The notes: generated from the letters alone by a model not told the origin. DNA of 7,132 nt from DASQGA01 sp035535315 (GCA_035535315.1 DATLQD010000120.1:1-7132), one strand, 5' to 3'; positions 1 to 6,157 are shown, counted from the first letter of the stretch. Numbers and translations are program-made.

Positions 1-197
1 CCGGGGGAACGGTCCGTGGTGACCACCTCGAGCCCGGCTTCGCGAAGGCGCCGGGCGACATGTCCACCACCGGTCGCGACATCGAGAGCGGTCCGCGCGC
101 CCGCGGCCCACTCGACCACGAGATCGAGGTCGGGCCCCTCCCGGTGGGCCTCGCTCTCCCGGTAAGCCTGCGCCCGGTCGTCCCAGACGGAGCTCAT
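1..197 (-). CDS. SAM-dependent methyltransferase (class I), 5' part only
   Basis: The first 65 codons of a gene that continues past the left edge of the window. The N-terminus (MSSVWDDRAQAYRESEAHRE) is the usual lead-in of UbiE/type-11 methyltransferases. Residues 38-46, LDVATGGGH, are SAM-binding motif I, and the strand ending VVTTD (Asp62) is motif II, whose acidic residue normally contacts the ribose of SAM. The substrate cannot be told, because the substrate-specific part lies outside the window. The ATG at 197-195 overlaps the TGA of sucC (196-194) as ATGA, so it is very probably co-transcribed and translationally coupled to sucC. I translated this region by hand from the reverse complement. 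The family call is firm for the fold and open for the reaction. Possible roles include menaquinone/ubiquinone-type C-methylation or a generic small-molecule methyltransferase. Confidence 0.85.
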   Translation of the reverse strand, partial: MSSVWDDRAQAYRESEAHREGPDLDLVVEWAAGARTALDVATGGGHVARRLREAGLEVVTTDRSP

Positions 198-1339
198 GGC
201 CGCGAGAGCTCCACCGCGCGCTTCGCAGCCTCGAGCATCGTGGCCTCGACATAGAGGTTCTTCGGAGCGGCCTCGACGAGAAGGCGCCGCCCCTCCTCCG
301 CGTTCGTCCCGTCCAGGCGGACGACGATCGGCTGCTCGATGGTCAGCCGCTCGAGGGCAGCGAGGATTCCTCGCGCCACTTCGTCGCAGCGGGTGATACC
401 GCCGAAAATATTGAAGAGGATCGATCGCACCTGGCTGTCGCTCGTGATCACCTCGAGGGCGTCCACTACGCCCTCCGCATCGCCGCCGCCGCCCAGGTCG
501 CAGAAGTTCGCGGGCCGCCCGCCGGCCTGGGCAATCACGTCGAGAGTGGACATGACGAGCCCGGCCCCGTTCCCGAGGATCCCGACCTCGCCGTCGAGCT
601 TCACGTAGGTGACCCCTTTCTCGCGTGCGAGGCGCTCATGCGGATCCGCGGCACTGTGGTCGCGCATCTCCGCAATGTCCGGATGGCGGTAGAGGGCGTT
701 GTCGTCGACCGTGAACTTCGAGTCGAGGGCGCGCACCTCGCCTTCAGGCGTCACGATCAACGGGTTGATCTCACAGAGCATCGCATCGCATTCGACGAAG
801 ACGCGGTAGAGCTTCTCGACGATCGCGGCGACTTGCTTCTGCTCGCCCGGATCCTCGATGCCCGCGGCAAAGAAGAGCCTGCGCGCCTGGAAGGGCTGGA
901 AGCCGACAAGCGGCTCGACATGGAGAAGGGCCAGAGCGTCGGGGCTTTGCTCTGCGACCTCCTCGATGTCCACACCGCCCTGGGTGGTCAGCATGAAGAG
1001 CGGCTTCTTCTCGCCTCGGTCGAACGTGACCGAGAGGTAGTGCTCCTTGGCGATCTCGGATGCCTGCTCGACCCACAGCTTCTCGACCACGTGCCCGCTG
1101 ATGTCGAGGCCGAGAATCTGTTCGGCCGCTTCACCCGCCTCGATGGGCGTCTGCGCGAGCTTGATCCCGCCGGCCTTCCCCCTTCCGCCAGTGAGCACCT
1201 GGGCCTTGACGACCACGGGCCCGCCCAGTTCCTCTGCCGCCGCACGGGCCTGCTCCGGAGACGCCGCAAGCCGGCCCTCGCTCACCGGGATCCCGAAGCG
1301 GCCGAAGAGCTCCTTGCCCTGGTACTCGTACAGATCCAC
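194..1339 (-). CDS. sucC: succinyl-CoA synthetase (ADP/GDP-forming) subunit beta
   Basis: Beta subunit of succinyl-CoA ligase, a cytoplasmic TCA enzyme that couples succinyl-CoA + Pi + NDP to succinate + CoA + NTP. It works as a complex with SucD. The protein is 381 aa, close to the 388 aa of E. coli. The ATP-grasp domain starts with DLYEYQGKELF and has the Gly-rich loop GGRGKAGG (51-58). CEINPL (Asn192) and ALDSKF (Asp206) match the Mg-binding Asn/Asp of the E. coli enzyme. The C-terminal CoA-ligase domain has GNGAGLVMSTLD (257-268), DLGGGG (281-286), NIFGGITRCD (310-319) and VVRLDGTNAEEG. The start is the GTG at 1339, giving M-DLYEYQ as in the family. The frame stays open to an ATG at 1399, but the extra 20 residues are Arg/Pro-rich and family-unlike. 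A TAGGCT hexamer lies 7 nt before the GTG. sucD is not next to it: a methyltransferase follows with a 4-bp overlap. Confidence 0.96.
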   Translation of the reverse strand: MDLYEYQGKELFGRFGIPVSEGRLAASPEQARAAAEELGGPVVVKAQVLTGGRGKAGGIKLAQTPIEAGEAAEQILGLDISGHVVEKLWVEQASEIAKEHYLSVTFDRGEKKPLFMLTTQGGVDIEEVAEQSPDALALLHVEPLVGFQPFQARRLFFAAGIEDPGEQKQVAAIVEKLYRVFVECDAMLCEINPLIVTPEGEVRALDSKFTVDDNALYRHPDIAEMRDHSAADPHERLAREKGVTYVKLDGEVGILGNGAGLVMSTLDVIAQAGGRPANFCDLGGGGDAEGVVDALEVITSDSQVRSILFNIFGGITRCDEVARGILAALERLTIEQPIVVRLDGTNAEEGRRLLVEAAPKNLYVEATMLEAAKRAVELSRP

Positions 1340-1346
1340 GGCCGGG

Positions 1347-1352
1347 AGCCTA
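1347..1352 (-). promoter_or_regulatory. candidate -10 element for leaderless sucC
   Basis: On the minus strand this reads TAGGCT, which fits the actinobacterial -10 pattern TAnnnT. Its downstream edge is 7 nt from the sucC GTG (1339), so transcription would start at or within a base of the start codon. No Shine-Dalgarno-like sequence lies in those 7 nt and no clear -35 is seen. This is inferred from spacing alone. Confidence 0.5.
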
Positions 1353-1413
1353 GATGCTCGTCGCTCGCCCGGGTGTTCGCGACCGGGAGCTCTGGGCATA
1401 GGAAGAGACGCTG

Positions 1414-1419
1414 TAGGCT
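1414..1419 (+). promoter_or_regulatory. candidate -10 element for the acidic ORF
   Basis: TAGGCT, preceded by TG (TGTAGGCT), gives an extended -10-like element. The predicted start near 1426 would give a leader of about 24 nt containing the ribosome binding site at 1438-1444. It is the same hexamer as the divergent sucC element at 1347-1352. No convincing -35 is seen. Confidence 0.4.
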
Positions 1420-1437
1420 GGCGACGCTAGACCGACG

Positions 1438-1444
1438 AAGGAGG
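1438..1444 (+). promoter_or_regulatory. strong ribosome binding site AAGGAGG
   Basis: AAGGAGG, a near-perfect anti-16S match, ends 5 nt before the ATG at 1450. It is the best Shine-Dalgarno sequence in the window, and it supports the 67-codon acidic ORF as the frame where ribosomes enter, rather than the overlapping oxygenase frame. Confidence 0.75.
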
Positions 1445-1449
1445 CCAGG

Positions 1450-1653
1450 ATGACGAGCTTGCACGACGACGAGATTCAGACCGGCACATTCGCGCAAGGT
1501 GGCGCCGCTGCCGCCGACGCAGACGGAGACGACCAGGACGCCGACTCCGACGACACCGACTCCGGTGACACCGACTCGACCGACTCGAGCGACTCGAGCG
1601 ACGACTCGGACGCGGTCGACCCGGACACCGGCCCGGCTGACTCCGCCGGTTAG
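1450..1653 (+). CDS. small, highly acidic Asp/Ser/Thr-repeat protein (67 aa), unknown function
   Basis: I do not recognise a named family. The N-terminus (MTSLHDDEIQTGTFAQGG, residues 1-18) is moderately polar and ends in a double glycine. A short Ala run follows, then an Asp tail (23-67) rich in DS, DT and DD steps. The whole protein has 21 Asp, one Glu, no Cys and no Lys or Arg. Evidence for reality: AAGGAGG 5 nt before the ATG, and consistently G/C third bases through the tail, whereas the overlapping oxygenase frame here has many ACT, CGA and ACA codons. The DNA is repetitive: two 15-bp units at 1552-1581 and two 9-bp GACTCGAGC units at 1582-1599. It ends with TAG at 1651-1653, where the JmjC/cupin homology begins in the +1 frame. 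Possibilities are a modified-peptide precursor (GG as a leader boundary), a Ca-binding acidic peptide, or the N-terminal tail of the oxygenase. It could also be chance low complexity, though the RBS and codon use argue against that. Confidence 0.6.
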   Translation: MTSLHDDEIQTGTFAQGGAAAADADGDDQDADSDDTDSGDTDSTDSSDSSDDSDAVDPDTGPADSAG

Positions 1654-2866
1654 AACGAGCGAGCTCGAGCGGATCGTCGCTCCCACGAGCGCGGACGAGT
1701 TTCTCGCCGCGTTCTGGGAGCGACAACCGCTCGCCGTGTCCCTCAGCGAGGAGGGCCGATTCGACGACCTCCTCTCTCAGCAGAACGTCGAGCGCCTCAT
1801 GTGCGATACGGGCCTCAGGTATCCGGCGTTTCGCCTCGTCAAGGCCGGGGAGCAGATCGCGCTCGGCGACTACACGACCGACGTGCCCTGGAGCCCCCAG
1901 CCGTTCTCGCGGACGGCGGACGTCCATCGCGTCCTCGCGGAGTTCGAGGCTGGAGCAACGATCGTCCTCCAGGGCCTCCATTACAACTGGAGGCCACTCG
2001 CCGAGTTCTGCCGTGGCCTAGAAGCGGCCCTTGGCCACCCGGTCCAGGCGAACGCCTACTACACGCCGCGCGGCTCGCAGGGCCTGCCCGTCCACCACGA
2101 CACGCACGACGTCTTCGTGCTCCAGGTCGCCGGGCACAAGCGCTGGCTCGTCTACAACCCCGTGTTCGAGCTCCCGCTCCGCGAGCAGCGCTACAAGGCC
2201 GAGCTCGGAGCCCCGGGCGACCCGGTCCACGACCTGACCCTGGCGGCCGGCGACGTGCTCTACCTGCCTCGCGGCTGGATGCACGAGGCGCTGACCTCCG
2301 ACGCGGACTCGCTCCACATCACGGTCGGGGTGAACGTCTACAGCTGGATCGACGCAGTGCGCGCCGCCGTCGACTCGTGCGCGGACGACATCGACTTCCG
2401 CCGCAGCGTTCCGGCCGACGGCGAGCAGCCGGTCGACCTCCTGGAGCGGGTCCGCGAGCGGCTCGACGCCGAGAGCGTGTCCCGCAGGATGCGGACACGG
2501 CTGGTACGGAGCCGCCGGCCGGTCCTCGGTGGACAGCTCGGCCAGCTTCGGGCCCTCGACCACCTGACGGCCGACACCGAGCTCAGGCGCCGCCCGACGG
2601 TGATCGCCGACCTGGAACGAGGTTTGGATGGAGCCGCCCTCGTCTTCGAGGGGAAGCGAATCTCCTTCCCGGCTCAGGCGGACGAGGCGGTCGCCTTCGC
2701 TGCGACCGCCGAGGGCACCTTCCGTGCACGCGACATGCCCGGCGAGCTCGATGAGCCGGGGCGACTCGTGCTCGTGCGCCGGTTGGTGCGTGAGGGCTTC
2801 CTGCTCGTCAACGCGACACCACTCGATGCGTCAGAGGGACGAACCGGCGCGGACGGGACGGGCTAG
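1499..2866 (+). CDS. JmjC/cupin-4 domain Fe(II)/2-oxoglutarate oxygenase (ROXA/NO66-like)
   Basis: Probable protein hydroxylase. Relatives hydroxylate ribosomal protein residues (YcfD/ROXA on L16 Arg, NO66/MINA53 on His), and the related FIH acts on Asn/Asp. Numbered from GTG 1499, homology starts near residue 52 (TSELERIVAPTSADEFLAAF). The metal ligands are visible as HxD in PVHHDTHDVF (His199, Asp201) and a distal His262 in PRGWMHEA. GHKRWLVY is the conserved strand after the HxD motif. The C-terminal winged-helix-like part ends with ARDMPGELDEPGRLVL and a REGFLLV strand, as in family members. The start is uncertain. Residues 1-50 from GTG 1499 are a Thr/Pro/Arg run that is the shadow of the acidic ORF, the GTG has no good RBS, and no ATG, GTG or TTG lies between the TAG at 1651 and the domain. 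The next GTG (near 1733) would remove its beginning. Translation may come from a +1 shift, a rare start codon, or an indel may split one gene. The 3' end overlaps the convergent Suc_Fer gene by 59 bp. Confidence 0.85.
   Translation: MAPLPPTQTETTRTPTPTTPTPVTPTRPTRATRATTRTRSTRTPARLTPPVRTSELERIVAPTSADEFLAAFWERQPLAVSLSEEGRFDDLLSQQNVERLMCDTGLRYPAFRLVKAGEQIALGDYTTDVPWSPQPFSRTADVHRVLAEFEAGATIVLQGLHYNWRPLAEFCRGLEAALGHPVQANAYYTPRGSQGLPVHHDTHDVFVLQVAGHKRWLVYNPVFELPLREQRYKAELGAPGDPVHDLTLAAGDVLYLPRGWMHEALTSDADSLHITVGVNVYSWIDAVRAAVDSCADDIDFRRSVPADGEQPVDLLERVRERLDAESVSRRMRTRLVRSRRPVLGGQLGQLRALDHLTADTELRRRPTVIADLERGLDGAALVFEGKRISFPAQADEAVAFAATAEGTFRARDMPGELDEPGRLVLVRRLVREGFLLVNATPLDASEGRTGADGTG
1552..1599 (+). 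repeat. short tandem repeats inside the acidic ORF
   Basis: Two 15-bp units beginning GACACCGACTC (1552-1566 and 1567-1581) are followed by two identical 9-bp units GACTCGAGC (1582-1590 and 1591-1599). They encode DTDSG, DTDST, DSS and DSS. All units are multiples of three, so expansion or contraction would keep the frame. Repeats of this kind are also prone to sequencing or assembly error, which matters for the unexplained frame change downstream. Confidence 0.8.
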
Positions 2867-3716
2867 CGGCGTCGCACGTCAGGTAGGTGGGCTCGCCGAG
2901 CTCGACGGCGACTGCGACTTCGTGCACCTCGCCCGACACCTCGAAGCGCACGAGCCAGCCGTCCGCCCGGGACTCCGAGGAGAGGAGCGTCAGGTCGTCT
3001 GGTGCGGTCGCACCCGTCGTCTCTCTCACCGCCCGTTCAGCCGCCTGCTCGGCGAACGAGTAGCACGAGCGCCCTCGATAGTGCTCGAGGGGGATGCGGC
3101 CTGCCAGCACCTCGTCGAGCAGCGCCCAGACCCCGGAGCGCTCCACCCGGCCGAAGTACAGGCCGGCGGGCAGCGACACGAGGTTCCCCGCAAACCTGTC
3201 GCCGCCGACGTGTGACGCCTGCCAGACCGTGTCCTCCTCCGCCTGCTCGCGGACCGCGTCGTAGAGGGGGCGCCCGAACTTCGCACAGCAGCGGTCCCTC
3301 TTTCCGTGCGTGCAGACGACGAGGAGCGGCCCCTCGACCGGGCGGGCCCAGCCGGCGGCCCCGGTCTCGAGTGCGCCGGCGAGGTCCAGGCCAAGAAGCT
3401 CTGCGTACCCGCCGAGCTCGGCTCCGAGCATGACGCTGTTCCGCTCCGCGGTGCGCGCGACATAGAACGCGTACTCAGCGTGCTGTCGGCGCTCCGGGCG
3501 CCGGACGAACAGGAGCCGTGAGCGCGGAAGCGCGCCGAGCTGCTCGCGCAGGTACGCCTTCACCTGGTCAGAAAGGCTCGACCCCGCGACGATGTCCCTG
3601 CTCCAGAGCCCGCGGTACTCGAGGAGGATCCAGTTCTCGATGCGGCTCGCCGTCGCCGCCAGAGGCTCGGCACTCTCGCGCGATACCTCGGCGCAGAGCG
3701 GCCTACGCTCGTCCAC
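2808..3716 (-). CDS. sucrase/ferredoxin-like (Suc_Fer) protein, thioredoxin-fold [2Fe-2S]
   Basis: 302 aa. The hallmark CTHGKRDRCC (Cys135, Cys143, Cys144), then KFGRPLYDAVR, then WQASHVGGDRFAGNLVSLP (His169) identifies the Suc_Fer/thioredoxin-like ferredoxin family. The N-terminal PLCAEVSRESAEPLAATA (Cys8) and NWILLEYRG also fit the actinobacterial members. These proteins are thought to carry a [2Fe-2S] cluster in a cytoplasmic redox role, and the physiological partner is generally unknown. The yeast relative Apd1 uses two Cys and two His in an HxxxH motif. Here the second His position is Asp173 (HVGGD), so the ligand set may differ. The start is GTG 3716, with GGAGG 3 nt upstream (minus strand). 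It lies 41 bp after the carboxylase gene on the same strand and is probably co-transcribed with it. Its last 19 codons overlap the convergent oxygenase gene. Confidence 0.88.
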   Translation of the reverse strand: MDERRPLCAEVSRESAEPLAATASRIENWILLEYRGLWSRDIVAGSSLSDQVKAYLREQLGALPRSRLLFVRRPERRQHAEYAFYVARTAERNSVMLGAELGGYAELLGLDLAGALETGAAGWARPVEGPLLVVCTHGKRDRCCAKFGRPLYDAVREQAEEDTVWQASHVGGDRFAGNLVSLPAGLYFGRVERSGVWALLDEVLAGRIPLEHYRGRSCYSFAEQAAERAVRETTGATAPDDLTLLSSESRADGWLVRFEVSGEVHEVAVAVELGEPTYLTCDAASPSRPRRFVPLTHRVVSR

Positions 3717-3757
3717 GCGCCTCCACGTCGGTCGTCACGCAGGGAGCGTAGCGCCGG

Positions 3758-5536
3758 TCAGCTGCCCTCCTGCGCCACCACGCAGATCACCTGGCCGGTG
3801 GTGACCGCCTCGCCGGGCTCAACCGACAGGCCGCTCACCCTGCCGTCCCGATGAGCCGTGATCTCGTTCTCCATCTTCATCGCCTCGATGACGCAGATGA
3901 CGGAGCCGGCCGTGACCTCGTCGCCGTCGGCAACCTCGACGGCCAGGACCGTCCCCTGCATGGGGCTGACCACGTCTTCTTCACCCGCAAGGTGATGGGT
4001 CGCGAGTGAACGCTCCCGCCGCACCCGCGCGAGCTCGACGTGGGGCGGCTCGGGCTGGAGGACGGTGACTCCGTAGCGCCGCCCATCCAGCTCCACGTCG
4101 ACGATCTGAGGCTGGGAGCGCGGCGCACCATCCCTGGCCGCCCCTGTGGAGCGCGCGGTCAGCTCAGCCGCCTGCGCCGCGAGCTCGGTGCTCTCGACGA
4201 CACCGTGGCAGGTCTCTCCCGCGACGAAACAGGGGTGGGCGAGGAGCGCTCGGTGGAAGCCGACGAGCGTCGGTACGCCCTCGATCGTGAATTCGCCGAG
4301 GGCCCGCAGCATCCGGCGCCGCGCGCGCTCACGATCCGTATCCCAGACGCAGAGCTTCGCGATCATCGGGTCGTAGAGCGCGAGGATCTCCGACCCCACG
4401 GTCACGCCGGAGTCGACGCGGACGCCAGGTCCTGCGGGCTCGCGGTACGCGGTTATGGCGCCGGGCGCCGGGAGGAAACCGCTCGCCACGTCCTCCGCAT
4501 TGATCCGGCACTCGATTGCGTGGCCCGAGAAGCGGATGTTCTCCTGACCGTACGAGAGCGGGTGGCCGGCCGCCACGAGGATCTGCTCTCGGATCAGATC
4601 GATCCCCGTGACGAGCTCGGTGACCGTGTGCTCGACCTGGATCCGCGTGTTCATCTCGAGGAACCAGTAGTTCCCGTCGCGATCGAGCAGGCCCTCGACA
4701 GTCCCGGCGCTCCGGTAGCCGACTGCCCGGGCCGCGTCGACGGCGATGCTGCCGATCCGGTCGCGCAACTCGGGCGTCACGGCCGGCGACGGCGTCTCCT
4801 CGACGAGCTTCTGGTGCCGCCGCTGGATGGTGCAGTCCCGCTCCCCGAGGTGGACGACGTTGCCGTGCTCATCCGCGAGCACCTGCACCTCGACGTGCCG
4901 GGGATCCTCGAGGTACTTCTCGACGTACACGGTCGCGTCCGAGAAGTAGGCCTCGCCTTCGCGCCGCGCCGTCGCGAGGGCCCGTTCGGCCTCCTCCGCA
5001 GAGCGAACCACCTTGAGCCCCTTGCCGCCGCCGCCGGCCGACGCCTTCACGGCGAGCGGCCATCCGTACTCCTCCCCCAGAGCCGCAAGCTCCTCGGCCG
5101 ACTCGACCGGTTCCGTGGTGCCGGGAATGACCGGGACGCCCGCCGCTGCCATGCGCCTGCGCGCCTCGACCTTCGAGCCCATGAGCTCGATCGCCTCCGG
5201 CGGCGGCCCGATCCAGACGATGCCGGCCTCGGTACACGCACGCGCGAGCTCGGCCTTCTCCGCCAGGAAGCCGTACCCAGGATGGAGCGCGTCGGCGCCC
5301 GCCCGGCGGGCCCTCTCCACGATGCGCTCGACGTTCAAGTAGCTCTCGGCGGGCGGTCCGGCCCCGAGGAGGTATGCCTCGTCGGCGACCGTGACGTGCA
5401 GGCTGGCCCGATCTGCCTCCGAGTAGACGGCGACCGACTCGATCCCGAGCTCCCGAAGCGTCCTGAAGATACGAATGGCGATCTCGCCCCGGTTGGCGAC
5501 GAGCACCTTCCGGAAGGGCGGGGCCTCGACGTTCAT
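3758..5536 (-). CDS. accA: acetyl-/propionyl-CoA carboxylase alpha chain (biotin carboxylase + BCCP)
   Basis: ATP-dependent carboxylation of biotin and its carrier in one chain, 592 aa, the usual length of actinobacterial AccA/PccA-type alpha subunits. It would pair with a carboxyltransferase beta subunit to make malonyl-CoA and/or methylmalonyl-CoA. None is encoded in this window. Domains: N-terminal preATP-grasp (RKVLVANRGEIAIRIFRTLR, 9-28; HPGYGFLAE, 85-93); ATP-grasp with Gly loop KASAGGGGKGLKVV (164-177), HVEVQVLAD, ERDCTIQRRHQKLVEE (Lys243) and EMNTRIQVEH (294-303); biotin carboxylase C-terminal domain to about 440; a linker; and the BCCP lipoyl domain from VVSPMQGTV. EAMKMEN carries the biotinylated Lys554, 38 residues from the C-terminus. 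HTVTE replaces the more common HPVTE after the active-site block, probably a tolerated variant. The ATG at 5536 gives the family N-terminus, preceded by a weak GGGGCG. It is divergent from pgsA and likely upstream of Suc_Fer in an operon. Acyl-CoA preference cannot be told from this chain. Confidence 0.95.
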   Translation of the reverse strand: MNVEAPPFRKVLVANRGEIAIRIFRTLRELGIESVAVYSEADRASLHVTVADEAYLLGAGPPAESYLNVERIVERARRAGADALHPGYGFLAEKAELARACTEAGIVWIGPPPEAIELMGSKVEARRRMAAAGVPVIPGTTEPVESAEELAALGEEYGWPLAVKASAGGGGKGLKVVRSAEEAERALATARREGEAYFSDATVYVEKYLEDPRHVEVQVLADEHGNVVHLGERDCTIQRRHQKLVEETPSPAVTPELRDRIGSIAVDAARAVGYRSAGTVEGLLDRDGNYWFLEMNTRIQVEHTVTELVTGIDLIREQILVAAGHPLSYGQENIRFSGHAIECRINAEDVASGFLPAPGAITAYREPAGPGVRVDSGVTVGSEILALYDPMIAKLCVWDTDRERARRRMLRALGEFTIEGVPTLVGFHRALLAHPCFVAGETCHGVVESTELAAQAAELTARSTGAARDGAPRSQPQIVDVELDGRRYGVTVLQPEPPHVELARVRRERSLATHHLAGEEDVVSPMQGTVLAVEVADGDEVTAGSVICVIEAMKMENEITAHRDGRVSGLSVEPGEAVTTGQVICVVAQEGS

Positions 5537-5543
5537 CGCCCCG

Positions 5544-5549
5544 TATTCT
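5544..5549 (+). promoter_or_regulatory. candidate -10 element for leaderless pgsA
   Basis: TATTCT (TAnnnT) ends 8 nt before the pgsA GTG at 5558. It lies in the 21-bp divergent spacer, so any -35 contact would fall inside the carboxylase coding sequence. No good -35 or Shine-Dalgarno is seen. A leaderless transcript is inferred from spacing. Confidence 0.5.
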
Positions 5550-5557
5550 GTCCGTCA

Positions 5558-6103
5558 GTGGGCTTCGCCGACCAGTTAACCCTGGGCCGCGCAGTCGCCG
5601 TGCCGGTGGTCGTGGTCCTGTTTGCCTGGAACTTCCCGAACCACGATTACTACGCGACCGTGGTCTTCGCCCTCGCGATGGCGACGGACTACCTCGACGG
5701 CTGGTGGGCGCGCCGGAGGGAGCAGACGTCGAACCTCGGGCGCCTGCTCGATCCGATCGCGGACAAGATCCTCGTCCTGGCGACGCTCATCATGCTCGTG
5801 GGCCGCGTGCTCCCGGCCTGGATGGTGGCGGCGATCGTCGCACGGGAGTTCCTGGTCTCGGGACTTCGCCTGGCGGCGCTCGAACGCGGCGTGGTCCTGA
5901 GCGCGCGCGACCTCGCCAAGGTGAAGACGACCTCGCAGGCCGTGGCGGCGACCCTGGCCGGGCTCGCGGCGGGCGGCGCCATCTCGGACGACATCGCCTG
6001 GTGGGCACTCCTCCTCGCAGTCGCGCTCACCTGGCTCTCCGGCCTCGACTACGCCCGTGTGGCGCCGAGTCTCCTGCGCGGCGGCCGCGCCCCCGCCTCC
6101 TAG
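5558..6103 (+). CDS. pgsA: CDP-diacylglycerol-glycerol-3-phosphate 3-phosphatidyltransferase
   Basis: Membrane enzyme that makes phosphatidylglycerophosphate from CDP-diacylglycerol and glycerol-3-phosphate, the committed step to phosphatidylglycerol and cardiolipin. The protein is 181 aa (E. coli PgsA is 182). The complete CDP-alcohol phosphatidyltransferase signature is present: Asp44, Asp47-Gly48, Ala51-Arg52, Gly61, Asp65 and Asp69, with the exact DGx2ARx8Gx3Dx3D spacing. Hydrophobic segments follow the pattern of the family: AVAVPVVVVLFAW, YATVVFALAMA, ILVLATLIMLVG, a helix around WMVAAIVAREF, AVAATLAGLAAGG and WWALLLAVALTWL. The GTG at 5558 gives the family-like start MGFADQLTLGRAVAVP. 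The frame stays open far upstream, but that part is only the antisense of the carboxylase gene. A sister CDP-alcohol transferase (phosphatidylinositol-phosphate synthase or similar) is the main alternative. The REFLVSGLR block and the length favour PgsA. Confidence 0.88.
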   Translation: MGFADQLTLGRAVAVPVVVVLFAWNFPNHDYYATVVFALAMATDYLDGWWARRREQTSNLGRLLDPIADKILVLATLIMLVGRVLPAWMVAAIVAREFLVSGLRLAALERGVVLSARDLAKVKTTSQAVAATLAGLAAGGAISDDIAWWALLLAVALTWLSGLDYARVAPSLLRGGRAPAS

Positions 6104-6157
6104 AGGAGAGGCTGGCCCCGCAACAGGATTCCGTTTGCCTAAGAGCTCCTCGCCTTG

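Noticed and set aside
1340..1399. 20-residue N-terminal extension of SucC from ATG 1399
   Set aside because: The family starts at (M)DLYEYQ. The extension is Arg/Pro-rich, and a -10-like TAGGCT lies just before the GTG.
638..1453. 271-codon plus-strand open frame opposite sucC
   Set aside because: It is a GC-rich shadow of sucC, with no RBS or recognisable domain. The minus-strand SucC match is complete.
1540..1610. CRISPR-like or satellite repeat
   Set aside because: The units are 9 and 15 bp, in frame and without spacers. They are coding Asp/Ser/Thr repeats.
1427..1981. Minus-strand open frame across the acidic repeat
   Set aside because: Its C-terminal half is an Arg/Ser run that mirrors the Asp repeat, with no start signal and no domain. 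The plus strand has the RBS.
1801..2754. 317-codon plus-strand open frame inside the oxygenase gene
   Set aside because: It is an Arg/Pro/Gly-rich out-of-frame translation of the oxygenase, typical of high-GC DNA.
4040..5557. Long plus-strand open frame (about 500 codons) leading into pgsA, as if pgsA were the end of a 687-aa protein
   Set aside because: It is the antisense of the carboxylase gene, whose translation matches a full biotin carboxylase-BCCP protein. The plus-strand product is Arg/Asp-rich with no domain, and PgsA starts naturally at GTG 5558.
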